DNA from: an uncultured Olsenella sp.
GTDB lineage: Bacteria; Actinomycetota; Coriobacteriia; Coriobacteriales; Atopobiaceae
Direction of reading: 5' to 3'
DNA: 63,043 bases
NCBI GenBank assembly: GCA_949291295.1
Contig: CASEVE010000009.1
Location: forward strand, 1-63,043
Positions 1 through 7,926 of this stretch are shown here, in pieces. A program made the translations under genes and the position numbers. Numbering within the stretch: the stretch's first letter is position 1; each line of letters begins with the position of its first letter. The notes beneath the pieces were generated by a model. It saw only the letters and a list, made by a program, of their open reading frames with translations. It had not been told where the DNA came from and made no database searches.

Positions 1-732
1 CTAGAGGTCCGCACAGAGCAGGTACTCGACGTTGCCCTTGTGTCCGGTGATGGGGCTCTCACAGGTGCCGCGCACGGAGAGCCCCGCCTCCTCAAAGGCC
101 GAGCGCACCCGTTCGAGCACGAAGCGGCGCACCTCGGCGTCGCGCACCACGCCTCCCTCGCCCACATCCTCGCGAGCGGCCTCAAACTGCGGCTTCACCA
201 GCGTGAGGAAGGTCCCTCCCGGCCGCAGCAGCTCCAGCACGGCGGGAAGCACCGTGAGCACCGAGGTGAACGAGACGTCACACACCGCAAGGTCGACCAC
301 GCCCTCGCCCACGAGGGCGGGCACGTCCACGATGTTGGTGCGCTCGAGCAAGCGCACGCGAGAGTCGCCGCGAAGCTCCCACGAGAACTGGGCATAGCCC
401 ACGTCAACAGAGATCACCGAGGCGGCGCCGCGCTCGAGCAGACAGTCGGTGAAGCCGCCGGTCGAGCAGCCCACGTCGAGGCAGGCAAGGCCCGCCGGAT
501 CAACGCCAAACTCGTCGAGCCCGCGCTCGAGCTTGAGCCCGCCACGGCTCACGTAGCGCGCGCGTCCCCGCACGTGCAGCTCGATTCCCGGGCGCACCTG
601 CTCGCCCGGAGCCGTGAGGCGTCTGTCTGAGGTTGAGACGTCTCCTGCCATGACCGCGCGCAGGGCCTCGTCTCTTGTCGAGAAGAACCCCTGCTCAACG
701 AGCTCGGCGTCGAGCCGACGGCGGGCGGCCAT
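1..732 (-). CDS. tlyA: TlyA family rRNA 2'-O-methyltransferase (hemolysin A-like)
   Basis: 243 aa, the usual TlyA length. An S4 RNA-binding domain spans about residues 4-62, followed by an FtsJ/RrmJ-type methyltransferase. The SAM motif LDVGCSTGGFTD is at 85-96, and the K-D-K-E tetrad is visible as K67, D152 (CDVSF), K180 (VKPQFE) and E236 (NVEYLL). TlyA proteins 2'-O-methylate cytidines in 16S and 23S rRNA and confer capreomycin sensitivity in mycobacteria; that activity is inferred here. Last gene of the asp23-nusB-xseB-tlyA cluster, starting 4 bp after the xseB stop. The stop codon is the first base triplet of the window, so the gene is complete. Confidence 0.93.
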   Translation of the reverse strand: MAARRRLDAELVEQGFFSTRDEALRAVMAGDVSTSDRRLTAPGEQVRPGIELHVRGRARYVSRGGLKLERGLDEFGVDPAGLACLDVGCSTGGFTDCLLERGAASVISVDVGYAQFSWELRGDSRVRLLERTNIVDVPALVGEGVVDLAVCDVSFTSVLTVLPAVLELLRPGGTFLTLVKPQFEAAREDVGEGGVVRDAEVRRFVLERVRSAFEEAGLSVRGTCESPITGHKGNVEYLLCADL

Positions 733-736
733 GCAC

Positions 737-1018
737 CTACTGCCCGTCTGGCGTCACGAGGTCTTGGGTGGGCTGCTCGTTTTTCTCGGCAGAATCCGGG
801 GAGGTCTGACCCTCGGCGAGACGCGCCTCCTCCTCGGGCGAGAAGTCGGTGGCGTCAACGAGGCTCACGGCCTTGGAGCCAAGAGCGATCGCCTCGTCAA
901 AGAGGTCGAGCGAGTGCTCGAGCGAGACGTCCTTGTCGCGAACTTGGGCGACAATGTCGTCAAGTCGCTCGGTGATGTCGGAGAAGCTCTGGTACTGGGA
1001 TACGTCGACGCGGGCCAT
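737..1018 (-). CDS. xseB: Exodeoxyribonuclease VII small subunit
   Basis: 93 aa. The N-terminal 65 residues match the XseB helical domain (pattern FSDITERLDDIVAQV, then SLEHSLDLFDEAIALG). The C-terminal 25 residues are a polar low-complexity tail. XseB is the small subunit of exonuclease VII and works only with the large subunit XseA. The ATG overlaps the nusB stop by one base (TAATG), implying translational coupling. Unusually, xseA is not next to it; it is often adjacent in other actinobacteria. Confidence 0.85.
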   Translation of the reverse strand: MARVDVSQYQSFSDITERLDDIVAQVRDKDVSLEHSLDLFDEAIALGSKAVSLVDATDFSPEEEARLAEGQTSPDSAEKNEQPTQDLVTPDGQ

Positions 1019-1536
1019 TACTCGGACTCCTCCGCGTCTGCCGCCTTTGCCTCAGGGGCCTCCCCGCCCTTCTCGGCAGCCGCGCCGCGGGCCGCCTCAC
1101 GGGCGGCGGCGACCACGTCAAGCCCGGCGTCGAGGTCGTCGGCAACGCGCCCGAGCACGCCGTTCACAAAGCGCGCGGACTCGTCGGTTCCGTAGGCCTT
1201 GGCAAGCTCCACGCACTCGTCGATGGTCACGGGCACGTCGACCTCGTCGACATTGAACATCTCGTAGAGCGCCAGGCGCAGGAGGTTTCTGTCCACGGCG
1301 TTGAGACGGGAGAGCTTCCACCCGCGGGCGCGCATGGAGATGACGGCATCCAGGTCGGGGCGGACCTCGTCCGCGCCGAGCGCGAGGTGGCGAGCGTAGT
1401 CATCGAGCGGTCCCTCGGAGAGCGCAAAGTCCCCATCGAGGACCTCAATTACGGCACGACCGTTTGCCTCCGCCTGAAAGAGCAGCTGGAGGGCCTGGCT
1501 GCGGGCAAGGGTGCGCCCGCCGATGTGAATGCTCAA
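1018..1536 (-). CDS. nusB: Transcription antitermination factor NusB
   Basis: 172 aa. The N-terminus GGRTLARSQALQLLFQAE and the central block NAVDRNLLRLALYEM followed by VPVTIDECVELAKAYG are typical of the all-helical NusB fold. NusB binds boxA RNA with NusE (S10) to support rRNA antitermination. The last 35 residues are an Ala/Glu-rich tail beyond the usual end. It starts 6 bp after the asp23 stop and its own stop overlaps the xseB start, so the four genes are very likely one operon. Confidence 0.93.
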   Translation of the reverse strand: MSIHIGGRTLARSQALQLLFQAEANGRAVIEVLDGDFALSEGPLDDYARHLALGADEVRPDLDAVISMRARGWKLSRLNAVDRNLLRLALYEMFNVDEVDVPVTIDECVELAKAYGTDESARFVNGVLGRVADDLDAGLDVVAAAREAARGAAAEKGGEAPEAKAADAEESE

Positions 1537-1542
1537 GGTCTG

Positions 1543-1905
1543 TTACTCCTTGGGAAAGACGAGGCTGTCAATGCACACGTCGACGGCAGAGACCCCCACG
1601 CCAACCTGCTCGGTGATGGCACGGGCAACCTCCTCGCGCACGTCGGCGGCAAGCTTGGTGAAGGGGTAGCCGTAGAAGACGGCAAGGTGGACAGTCACGT
1701 GGAGCTTGTCGTCCTCGACAAAGGACTCGACGGCCTTCTCAGGAGAGACGCTCCTGCTCGTGAAGACCGAGATGAGGCTCGAGGCGATGTCGTTGCCGCC
1801 CACAGAGGCAACGCCGTCGGCACGACGGGCCGCAATGGAGACGATCGTGGAGACGACATCCTTGGAGATGCCGATGCCAGAGACGTGAAGCTCGCTTTCG
1901 GCCAT
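1543..1905 (-). CDS. Asp23/Gls24 family envelope stress response protein
   Basis: 120 aa from the chosen start, an ATG preceded by AAGGGGG with good spacing; an in-frame upstream codon would add ten residues without a ribosome site. The sequence fits the Asp23/DUF322 family: a conserved block GISKDVVSTIVSIAARRADGVASV, then a pattern of alternating hydrophobics and VHLAVFYGYPFTKLAADVREEVARAI. In actinobacteria and firmicutes this family often sits between efp and nusB, as here. Role unclear; in staphylococci Asp23 is membrane-associated. A possible -10 element TATACT lies at 1942-1947 on this strand. Confidence 0.85.
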   Translation of the reverse strand: MAESELHVSGIGISKDVVSTIVSIAARRADGVASVGGNDIASSLISVFTSRSVSPEKAVESFVEDDKLHVTVHLAVFYGYPFTKLAADVREEVARAITEQVGVGVSAVDVCIDSLVFPKE

Positions 1906-1981
1906 GAAGAACCCCCTTGCTCGGTGTGCAGTCACCTACACAGTATACCCGTTGGCGCGCGACGCGCGGTCCCCTAAAAGG

Positions 1982-2036
1982 CGACGGACCCGTTTTGGGC
2001 AAGTTTCTCAGAAAACATGCCCAAACGGGTCCGTCG
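1982..2036. terminator. Long bidirectional hairpin between efp and asp23
   Basis: Arms 1982-2001 and 2018-2036 pair almost perfectly (19 bp with one bulged A), around a 16-nt loop containing TTTCTCAG. It lies downstream of efp. On the minus strand the stem is followed by CCTTTTAGG, on the plus strand by ATTTTGGG. Most likely a bidirectional transcription terminator. The loop resembles the TTCTCGG loop of the large palindromic arrays in this window. Confidence 0.65.
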
Positions 2037-2062
2037 ATTTTGGGGCGATAAGAGCGTAGGCG

Positions 2063-2626
2063 CTAGACGCGGCTCACAAACTTGCCGGTGCGGGTGTCAA
2101 CCTTGACGCGCTCACCCTGGTTGAGATACATCGGGACCTGGATGACGGCGCCGGTCTCGATGGTAGCGGGCTTGGTGCCGCCCTGGACGGTGTCACCCTT
2201 GAAGCCGGGGTCGGTCTCGGTGATCTCGGCCTCGATGAACATCGGGGGCTCGCAGCCAAGAAGCTCGGTGTCGGCATAGAGGAGCTGGGCGTTGTCATTC
2301 TCCTTGAACCACTTGGCGTTGTCGCCGATGAAGTCGGCGGGGAGCTCGACCTGCTCGTAGGTCTCGTTGTCCATGAAGTAGTAGGTGCCGCCGTCGTTGT
2401 AGAGGTACTGCATCTCCTTGGTGATGAGCTGCACGTTCTCAAACTTGGTGCCGGCGTTGCAGGTCTGGTCGATCACGCGGCCGCTCTTGAGGTCACGGAT
2501 CTTATAGCGGACGAAGGCGCCGCCCTTGCCGGGCTTGACGTGCTGGAACTCGACGATCGTGTAGTACTTGTCGTTGATCTTGAGGCCCATGCCGTTCTTG
2601 AAGTCTGCCGTGCTGATGGTTGCCAT
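2063..2626 (-). CDS. efp: Translation elongation factor P
   Basis: 187 aa, full length with three beta-barrel (KOW, OB, OB) domains. EF-P relieves ribosome stalling at polyproline. The functional loop near residues 31-36 reads KPGKGG, with K34 at the residue that is modified in other bacteria. No efm/epm-type modification gene is visible nearby, so the modification route is unknown. The C-terminal signature ending GERVKVDTRTGKFVSRV is typical. It follows pepP by 121 bp, and a strong hairpin lies downstream. Confidence 0.96.
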   Translation of the reverse strand: MATISTADFKNGMGLKINDKYYTIVEFQHVKPGKGGAFVRYKIRDLKSGRVIDQTCNAGTKFENVQLITKEMQYLYNDGGTYYFMDNETYEQVELPADFIGDNAKWFKENDNAQLLYADTELLGCEPPMFIEAEITETDPGFKGDTVQGGTKPATIETGAVIQVPMYLNQGERVKVDTRTGKFVSRV

Positions 2627-2747
2627 GTTGCGCCTTTCTGGTCGTACTCACATACGAGAGAGTAGTTTAGCACCGCCGTGCGCCCTGCGCGGAGTTTCCA
2701 TGATGAGCGACCAGCCGCAGGGCACGGCCGGCCGCCTCCCCTCCCGC

Positions 2748-3872
2748 TTAGTGACCCACGATCACAAGATCGTGCGTGGAGCGGGTAAAGGGCTCGTAGC
2801 CGTCCTCGGTTACCACGCCAAAGTCCTCGAGGCGAATGCCAAACTTGCCCGGCAGGTAGATGCCCGGCTCGATGGTCACGACGGAGCCCGCCGGCACCGG
2901 GCGGTCCCAGGCGCGGTTGAAGTTGGGGCGCTCGTGAATCTGAAGGCCCACGCCGTGGCCGAGCCCGTGCTTGAAGTAGTCTCCGTAGCCGGCCTCGGTA
3001 ATGACGTCAACGGCCACGTTGTGGATATCGCGACCGATCACGCCGGCGCGCACGGCAGCGGCGCACGCCTCGTGCGCGCGACGGACCACGTCGTAGACGG
3101 CGCGCTGCTCGTCGCTCGGCTCGCCCACGCACACGGTGCGCGTCATATCGGAGTGATAGTCGTTAAAGCCCGCGCCATAGTCCATAACGATGAGGTCGCC
3201 CTCCCTAACCACGTAGGGCCCGGGCTGAGCGTGCGGGTTGGCTCCGTTGGGACCCGCGGCGATGATCGTGCCAAAGGAGAGCTCGTCGGCGCCGTGGGAG
3301 AGCATGTAGTTCTCAAGCTCCACGCGAATCTCCTGCTCGGTCTGGCCCGCGCGGATGAAGCCGCAGATGTGGTCGAAGGCGGCGTCGGTCACCTCCTGGG
3401 CGCGGCGCATGAGCTCGATCTCCTCGGCGTCCTTCACGGCGCGCAGGTCGCAGATGTCACCGTGCATGCGCGGCGTGAGGCAGGCGATGCCGGAAGAGAG
3501 GCAGGCGGCAAGAAAGCCGTCGTAGAACGCGAGGTCACAGGTGTCCTCCACGGCCACCACGCGGGCATGGGCGTCGCGGGCGCGCTCCGCCGCCCAGCGG
3601 GCGGGCTCCACGAGGTCCTGATCGATCACCCACGGGCAATCGTCGCCCAGGCGCTCGCGGAAGGTGTTGTAGTAGCGCGAGTCCGTATGGAGCCACAGGT
3701 TGTCCGCCGTCACCATCGCAGTATGGGCAACCTCGTCGTCAAAGGTGCGCTCGGCCCCGGTGAGCCAGCGCAGGTCGGGATTGTTGCGCAGGATGACCGC
3801 ATCGTAGCCGCGATCTGCCATGAGGGAGCGCAGCCGCTCGACGCGACCGGCGCAGGAACGTGCATCTGCCAT
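2748..3872 (-). CDS. pepP: M24 family Xaa-Pro aminopeptidase
   Basis: 374 aa. The start is the ATG preceded by AAAGGCGAGAAGAAC; an upstream in-frame start inside aroB is less likely. An N-terminal creatinase-type domain (about 1-140) is followed by a pita-bread catalytic domain. The five metal ligands are present: D231 (VMDYG), D242 (SDMTR), H306 (GLGHG), E335 (TIEPG) and E349 (RLED). It removes N-terminal residues preceding proline in the cytoplasm. Placement between aroB and efp is the common actinobacterial order. Specificity as Xaa-Pro peptidase is inferred from the family. Confidence 0.92.
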   Translation of the reverse strand: MADARSCAGRVERLRSLMADRGYDAVILRNNPDLRWLTGAERTFDDEVAHTAMVTADNLWLHTDSRYYNTFRERLGDDCPWVIDQDLVEPARWAAERARDAHARVVAVEDTCDLAFYDGFLAACLSSGIACLTPRMHGDICDLRAVKDAEEIELMRRAQEVTDAAFDHICGFIRAGQTEQEIRVELENYMLSHGADELSFGTIIAAGPNGANPHAQPGPYVVREGDLIVMDYGAGFNDYHSDMTRTVCVGEPSDEQRAVYDVVRRAHEACAAAVRAGVIGRDIHNVAVDVITEAGYGDYFKHGLGHGVGLQIHERPNFNRAWDRPVPAGSVVTIEPGIYLPGKFGIRLEDFGVVTEDGYEPFTRSTHDLVIVGH

Positions 3873-3901
3873 GTTCTTCTCGCCTTTCTGTACTTCTGTT
3901 G

Positions 3902-5023
3902 TTATGCCGTCGGGCGCGTGGAGCACCAGGCCCCCACGTGCTCGGCAAGGGTTGCCTCGTCGACGGCGGCAAGGCGCACGCGCCCCAGCGCACCCGGAAG
4001 CGCGAGCATGAGCCGTCGCGTTCGCGAGAACAGCTCCGCCCGTATCGCCTCGAGGAGCTGGCCCTCGTCGATCGCAACCTCCGTTGTGCCCAGGCCGAGC
4101 TTCTCGAGAAGGTCGTCCTGGGTAAACATGTCGTCGACCGAGAGGGACTGCGAAGCCGCCGCGAGCCGCGCCGCAAAGCGCATGCCATCGGCCATGGCCA
4201 CGGAGCGGGGCACCGCGCCGGCCGCAACCGAAAGGAGAGCCCGCGAGAAGCTCCTACCGTACTCGACGGACTGGCGCACCGCCGCAGAGGAGGCCGAGAC
4301 CGTCTTGCCGCAGGACTTCACCGCAGCCTGAATCCTTACCACGAGCGCGGAGGGGCTTCCGGACACGAGGTCGTCGGCGGAGTCCCAGAGCTCGCCAAAG
4401 GCCTTCTCGGAATCGCACATGGCGGCCTTAACCATGGCCGCGCGCGCCTGGAGCATGGGCTCGTCGTCGGGGGCGCAGCCAAAGAGCTCGGTGTCCACAG
4501 CCGAGAAACGCGCGCTGCCCTCCTGGCCGATCATGTACGGCGCCCCGGGAAGGTCGAGCGCACGCGGGGCGGGTCCCGCAAGGATTGCCGCCAGCGGGCT
4601 CGTGGGAACCTGGGCAAGGGAGACCCCGTCGCACCATGCGGCGCAGGCAAAGGAGGCAACCGAGAGCGTCTCGTAGTTTCCGACCACCACGACAAGATCG
4701 TCTCCGGTCACGTGAAGGCTGGCGAGAAGCTCGCAGAGGTCCTGGGCACCAACGAGGCTGCACGAGAGCTCAGAAAGCTCGGAGACGCTCAGGTCAAACC
4801 CGCGCTCTGAGAGGTTTCGCCGCAGAGTTTCTACGGCGTCCGCGGCGGCAGTTTTGTCAAAGAGCAGGGCGCACCCGTGGGGCCTGCCGACAGACGTCCT
4901 CAGGGCACGAGGCAGCTCCTTGAGTATGCCGGTGCCCACGCGCAGGTCCATGGAGCTCTTGCGCATGGGGACCCATTGGCGGACGGGAAACGGGTTGCCC
5001 ACGAGGGCGTCAGACTCCGTCAC
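3902..5023 (-). CDS. AroB (3-dehydroquinate synthase)-like protein, catalytic residues lost
   Basis: 373 aa, co-linear with AroB and in the aroB position between aroK and pepP, but apparently catalytically dead. The glycine-rich NAD loop GGGVVGD reads VGNYETLSV, although the following QVPTSPLA is recognisable (QVPTTLL in AroB). The SVGGKT phosphate/lysine motif is absent. All three zinc ligands are replaced: the Glu of AEVIKYG is Ala in AAMVKAAM, GHTFGHA is GRSFSRA, and LHGEAVAAGM is AVPRSVAMADGM. The frame is intact and codon use is normal, so it is probably translated. GTG start overlapping the aroK stop by 4 bp. It may be a regulatory or scaffolding pseudoenzyme, or a decaying gene. Confidence 0.75.
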   Translation of the reverse strand: MTESDALVGNPFPVRQWVPMRKSSMDLRVGTGILKELPRALRTSVGRPHGCALLFDKTAAADAVETLRRNLSERGFDLSVSELSELSCSLVGAQDLCELLASLHVTGDDLVVVVGNYETLSVASFACAAWCDGVSLAQVPTSPLAAILAGPAPRALDLPGAPYMIGQEGSARFSAVDTELFGCAPDDEPMLQARAAMVKAAMCDSEKAFGELWDSADDLVSGSPSALVVRIQAAVKSCGKTVSASSAAVRQSVEYGRSFSRALLSVAAGAVPRSVAMADGMRFAARLAAASQSLSVDDMFTQDDLLEKLGLGTTEVAIDEGQLLEAIRAELFSRTRRLMLALPGALGRVRLAAVDEATLAEHVGAWCSTRPTA

Positions 5024-5565
5024 AGAAGCCCCCTCTCCCAGAGCAGCTGGCCCGACTCGGCCGCAACCTGCTCAAAGGTCTTGTTTCTGATGTCAACCGT
5101 AAGATCGGCAGCGCGCTCGTAGAGCGGGCGGCGCCTCCGGTAGACCTCGGCCGCATGCTCGGCGGTACCGAGGTCGGGCCGGCGCTCCGGACAGCGAATC
5201 TGGCGCAGGGAGTCCTCGAGGTCGCCGTCGAGAAACACCACGACGCCCATCTCGTGCATGAGCTCGCAGTTCTCGTCGCGCTCGACGATGCCCCCGCCGC
5301 AGCTCACAAGCAGCGACTTGCGCGCCGCAAGACGCCTGAGCTCATGGGTCTCCGCGTCTCGAAAGGCATCCTCGCCCTTCTCGGAGAAGATGTCGGCAAC
5401 GGACTTGCCCAGGGCACGCTCAACGAGACGGTCCGTGTCAACGTTGGGACGGTGGAAGAGCGAGCCGAGATTGCGGGCGAGCGTCGACTTGCCCGCACCC
5501 AGAAAGCCCACAAAGAAGATGTGGTCACACCCCTCATGGACAACGTATCTCGGATCGTGCTGCAC
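5020..5565 (-). CDS. aroK: Shikimate kinase
   Basis: 181 aa from a GTG preceded by GGGGGAGG; a longer in-frame extension upstream lacks family similarity. The Walker A motif GFLGAGKST is at residues 20-28, substrate-binding DTD at 43-45, R69 is in EDAFRDAE, and the GGG loop is at 90-92. These are all expected for ATP-dependent phosphorylation of shikimate. It looks fully functional, unlike the AroB-like protein whose gene overlaps its stop codon. No aroC, aroE or aroQ is in the window. Confidence 0.92.
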   Translation of the reverse strand: MQHDPRYVVHEGCDHIFFVGFLGAGKSTLARNLGSLFHRPNVDTDRLVERALGKSVADIFSEKGEDAFRDAETHELRRLAARKSLLVSCGGGIVERDENCELMHEMGVVVFLDGDLEDSLRQIRCPERRPDLGTAEHAAEVYRRRRPLYERAADLTVDIRNKTFEQVAAESGQLLWERGLL

Positions 5566-5711
5566 GCTCAACCTCCCCCGCCTATCCGTGCCTTTCTCGC
5601 GCCATGCGCAGCGAGCCTGCGATAGCGAAACTACCAACAGTCTAGTTTTGCACGATTCTCCTACGTCGGCAACTTGACCCGGCCCCAGCGAAGCGGGACG
5701 CCGCCTCGGGC

Positions 5712-6218
5712 CTACTCTCCGTCGAAGGTGGTGCCGCGAAGCGCGAGCCGCTCGAAGATGCGGAAGATGTGGGTGTACCAAAGATCGCTTCGGGACTGCG
5801 GACGCACGAGGACGGTGCGCACGCCAGCGAGGTTGCCGGCCGTCACGTCGGTAAAGACCTGGTCTCCGATCATGACAGTCTGCGTCGGCGCGGCACCCAT
5901 GAGGCGCATCGCGCGGAAGAGCGCAAACGGCAGGGGCTTCATCGCGTGGTCAACCACCTCGACGCCCAGCTCGCGAGCGGTTCTTCCCACCTGCGAGGAG
6001 TGGAAGTTGTTGGAGACAAGACACAGCTTGAGCCCCGCGGCGCGGGCGCGCTCGAGCCAGTCGACAACCTCCTTAGGCGCCGAGTCCGCATCGCGCGGCA
6101 CGCAGGTGTTGTCGCGATCGAGCAGCACCAGACGGATGCCCTCGCGCACAAGCCGGTCAACGTCAACGAGGGGGAGCGACGCAACGTAATGCGTCGCTCC
6201 AAAAAGTCCGCGTCCCAT
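5712..6218 (-). CDS. yqeG: YqeG family HAD-IIIA phosphatase
   Basis: 168 aa. HAD motif I is LLDRDNT (nucleophile D34, acid/base D36), motif II is LVSNN, a lysine follows in AMKPLP, and motif IV is GDQVFTDVTAGN. This matches the YqeG/phosphatidylglycerophosphatase-like HAD-IIIA group; the substrate is not certain. It starts 10 bp after mltG and is probably the last gene of the alaS-ruvX-mltG-yqeG unit. The 146 bp downstream, before aroK, probably hold the aroK promoter, though no clear consensus is visible. Confidence 0.88.
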   Translation of the reverse strand: MGRGLFGATHYVASLPLVDVDRLVREGIRLVLLDRDNTCVPRDADSAPKEVVDWLERARAAGLKLCLVSNNFHSSQVGRTARELGVEVVDHAMKPLPFALFRAMRLMGAAPTQTVMIGDQVFTDVTAGNLAGVRTVLVRPQSRSDLWYTHIFRIFERLALRGTTFDGE

Positions 6219-6228
6219 GCGTCCTGCG

Positions 6229-7503
6229 CTACTGAGGACGGTTGGCGATGGCCTGGTTGTGCTCGTCGAGCGTCTCCGAGAAGGCCGCGTAGTCGCCGCT
6301 CAGGAAGAAGTAGAGGTAGCTCGTCTGAGCGGGGTTGGCGGCCGCCTCGATGGAGGCGATGCCCGGGGAGCAGATCGGCGTGGGGGTGAGGCCGGGGCGC
6401 GTGTAGGTGTTGTACGGCTCATCGACCTGCAGGTCCTCCGGAGTCACCTCGCGACCGAGCGAGTAGACGAGCGTCGCGTCGCTCTGGAGGGCCATGCCAA
6501 TCTCGAGGCGGTTGTAGAGCACGGAGGCAACGTCTGCGCGGTGCTCGTCACCGCCCGCCTCGCGCTCGACGATCGAGGCCATGGTGATGATGTCGTCCTC
6601 GTTCACATCGATGCCGTAGCGGTCCTTGATCAGGGCGATCGCGTCATCAAAGTTGATGGCGGAGACCTCAGTCTGGTACTGGTCGAGCATCGCACGAATG
6701 ACCGTGTCCGCCGTGACCTCGGCCTCAGACGAGAAGTCGTAGGTCTTGGGGAACAGATAGCCCTCGAGCGTGTCGTAGGAGGGGTCAACGTCTGCCAGGA
6801 ACGGATAGTCGGCAACGTAAGCGGAGGCCTTGGCCTGGGAGGTGAAGTCCGCCGCGGGGATGCCGAGCGTCTCCTCGACAACATCGGCAATCTGGGCGAG
6901 GGTGTATCCTTCGGGGATGGTGAACTTGCCCGAGGTGTCGTTGGGGCCCGTCGTGAGCTGCGTCACAATATCGGCAAGGTCTGCGCCCGTGACGAGGTTG
7001 TACGAGCCGCTCATAAGCGACGACTCGGCCTCCATGCGACGCGCCTGAGCAAGAAACTCGCTCTTGCTCGCGATGACCCCGTCCTCAAAGAGGATGTCGG
7101 CCACGGCAGCGGCGCCCGAGCCCTCGGGGATAAGGACGCTCACCTGGTTGCCGGCAACGATCTCCTGCGTGTCGGACTCAGCCTCGGAGGGGCTGTTCAG
7201 GCTCGGGAGAATCGCCACCACGACGATGCCGAGCAAAACGACGACGGCCAGGGCCGCAGCCACGATTCCGACGGTGCGACTGTGGGATGTGGGTGCTCCG
7301 TCACGCATCACCTCTCCCCTGCTCGCACGCCGAGTTGCCGTGGCGGCGCGACCGGAGACGCGACCGTTTGAGAGCGCGGAGCGCGGAGCCTTGGCCCCCG
7401 CAACCGAGAGGGGCGCCTTCGCGCCGGACTGTGCGACAGGCTTGGAACCGGAACCAAAGTGCGAGCTGCCGTGCTTGGGGGTCTTGCCGTTGGAAGTAGC
7501 CAT
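6229..7503 (-). CDS. mltG: Endolytic murein transglycosylase MltG (YceG)
   Basis: About 424 aa. A basic, low-complexity cytoplasmic N-terminus of about 75 residues precedes one transmembrane helix (about 79-100) and an extracellular YceG domain. Signatures visible are LEGYLFPKTYDF, ASIVEREAGG with the catalytic Glu near residue 313, LYNRLEIGMALQSD and GLTPTPICSPG. MltG cleaves nascent peptidoglycan strands at the membrane. Two adjacent ATGs occur; the second is chosen because the ribosome site GAAAGG is too close to the first. It follows ruvX by 9 bp. Confidence 0.93.
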   Translation of the reverse strand: MATSNGKTPKHGSSHFGSGSKPVAQSGAKAPLSVAGAKAPRSALSNGRVSGRAATATRRASRGEVMRDGAPTSHSRTVGIVAAALAVVVLLGIVVVAILPSLNSPSEAESDTQEIVAGNQVSVLIPEGSGAAAVADILFEDGVIASKSEFLAQARRMEAESSLMSGSYNLVTGADLADIVTQLTTGPNDTSGKFTIPEGYTLAQIADVVEETLGIPAADFTSQAKASAYVADYPFLADVDPSYDTLEGYLFPKTYDFSSEAEVTADTVIRAMLDQYQTEVSAINFDDAIALIKDRYGIDVNEDDIITMASIVEREAGGDEHRADVASVLYNRLEIGMALQSDATLVYSLGREVTPEDLQVDEPYNTYTRPGLTPTPICSPGIASIEAAANPAQTSYLYFFLSGDYAAFSETLDEHNQAIANRPQ

Positions 7504-7512
7504 CATGCCCTT

Positions 7513-7926
7513 TCAGGTATGTCTGGCATCAAGCCAGGACTGCAGAAACAGGGACGCCGCGACCATGTCGACTTTACCGCGCATGGAGCGCTCTGAGAGA
7601 CCCTGCTCTCTCAGAATACGCTTGGCCTCGGACGAAGAGAGGCGTTCATCGACAAATTCCAACGGAAGTCCGCAGGTTTCACCAATTTTTAAGGCCTGCT
7701 CTTTGATACGGGCGGCCTGAGGGCCCTCGTCACCGGCCAGCGTGCGCGGCAGACCGCAGACAAGAAGGTCGGGCTCCCAGTCCTCGAGCACCCTGCGGAA
7801 GGTGCTCGCATGGGCGAGCACCTCCTGGGCGGGCAGCACGGCAACCGGAGAGGCAACGCGCCCGTCCGGGTCGCTCACCGCAATGCCCACACGAACCTCT
7901 CCTATGTCAAGGGCAAGGACGCGCAC
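7513..7926 (-). CDS. ruvX: Putative pre-16S rRNA nuclease / Holliday junction resolvase RuvX (YqgF)
   Basis: 137 aa. The RNase H-like fold signature VLALDIGEVRVGIAVSD is at the N-terminus, with LPRTLAGDEGPQA in the middle and FVDERLSSSEAKRIL near the C-terminal part, as in YqgF. The family matures the 16S rRNA 5' end and has been linked to Holliday junction cleavage. The start is a GTG whose first base is the last base of the alaS stop (TAGTG), so translation is coupled to alaS. Confidence 0.92.
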   Translation of the reverse strand: MRVLALDIGEVRVGIAVSDPDGRVASPVAVLPAQEVLAHASTFRRVLEDWEPDLLVCGLPRTLAGDEGPQAARIKEQALKIGETCGLPLEFVDERLSSSEAKRILREQGLSERSMRGKVDMVAASLFLQSWLDARHT

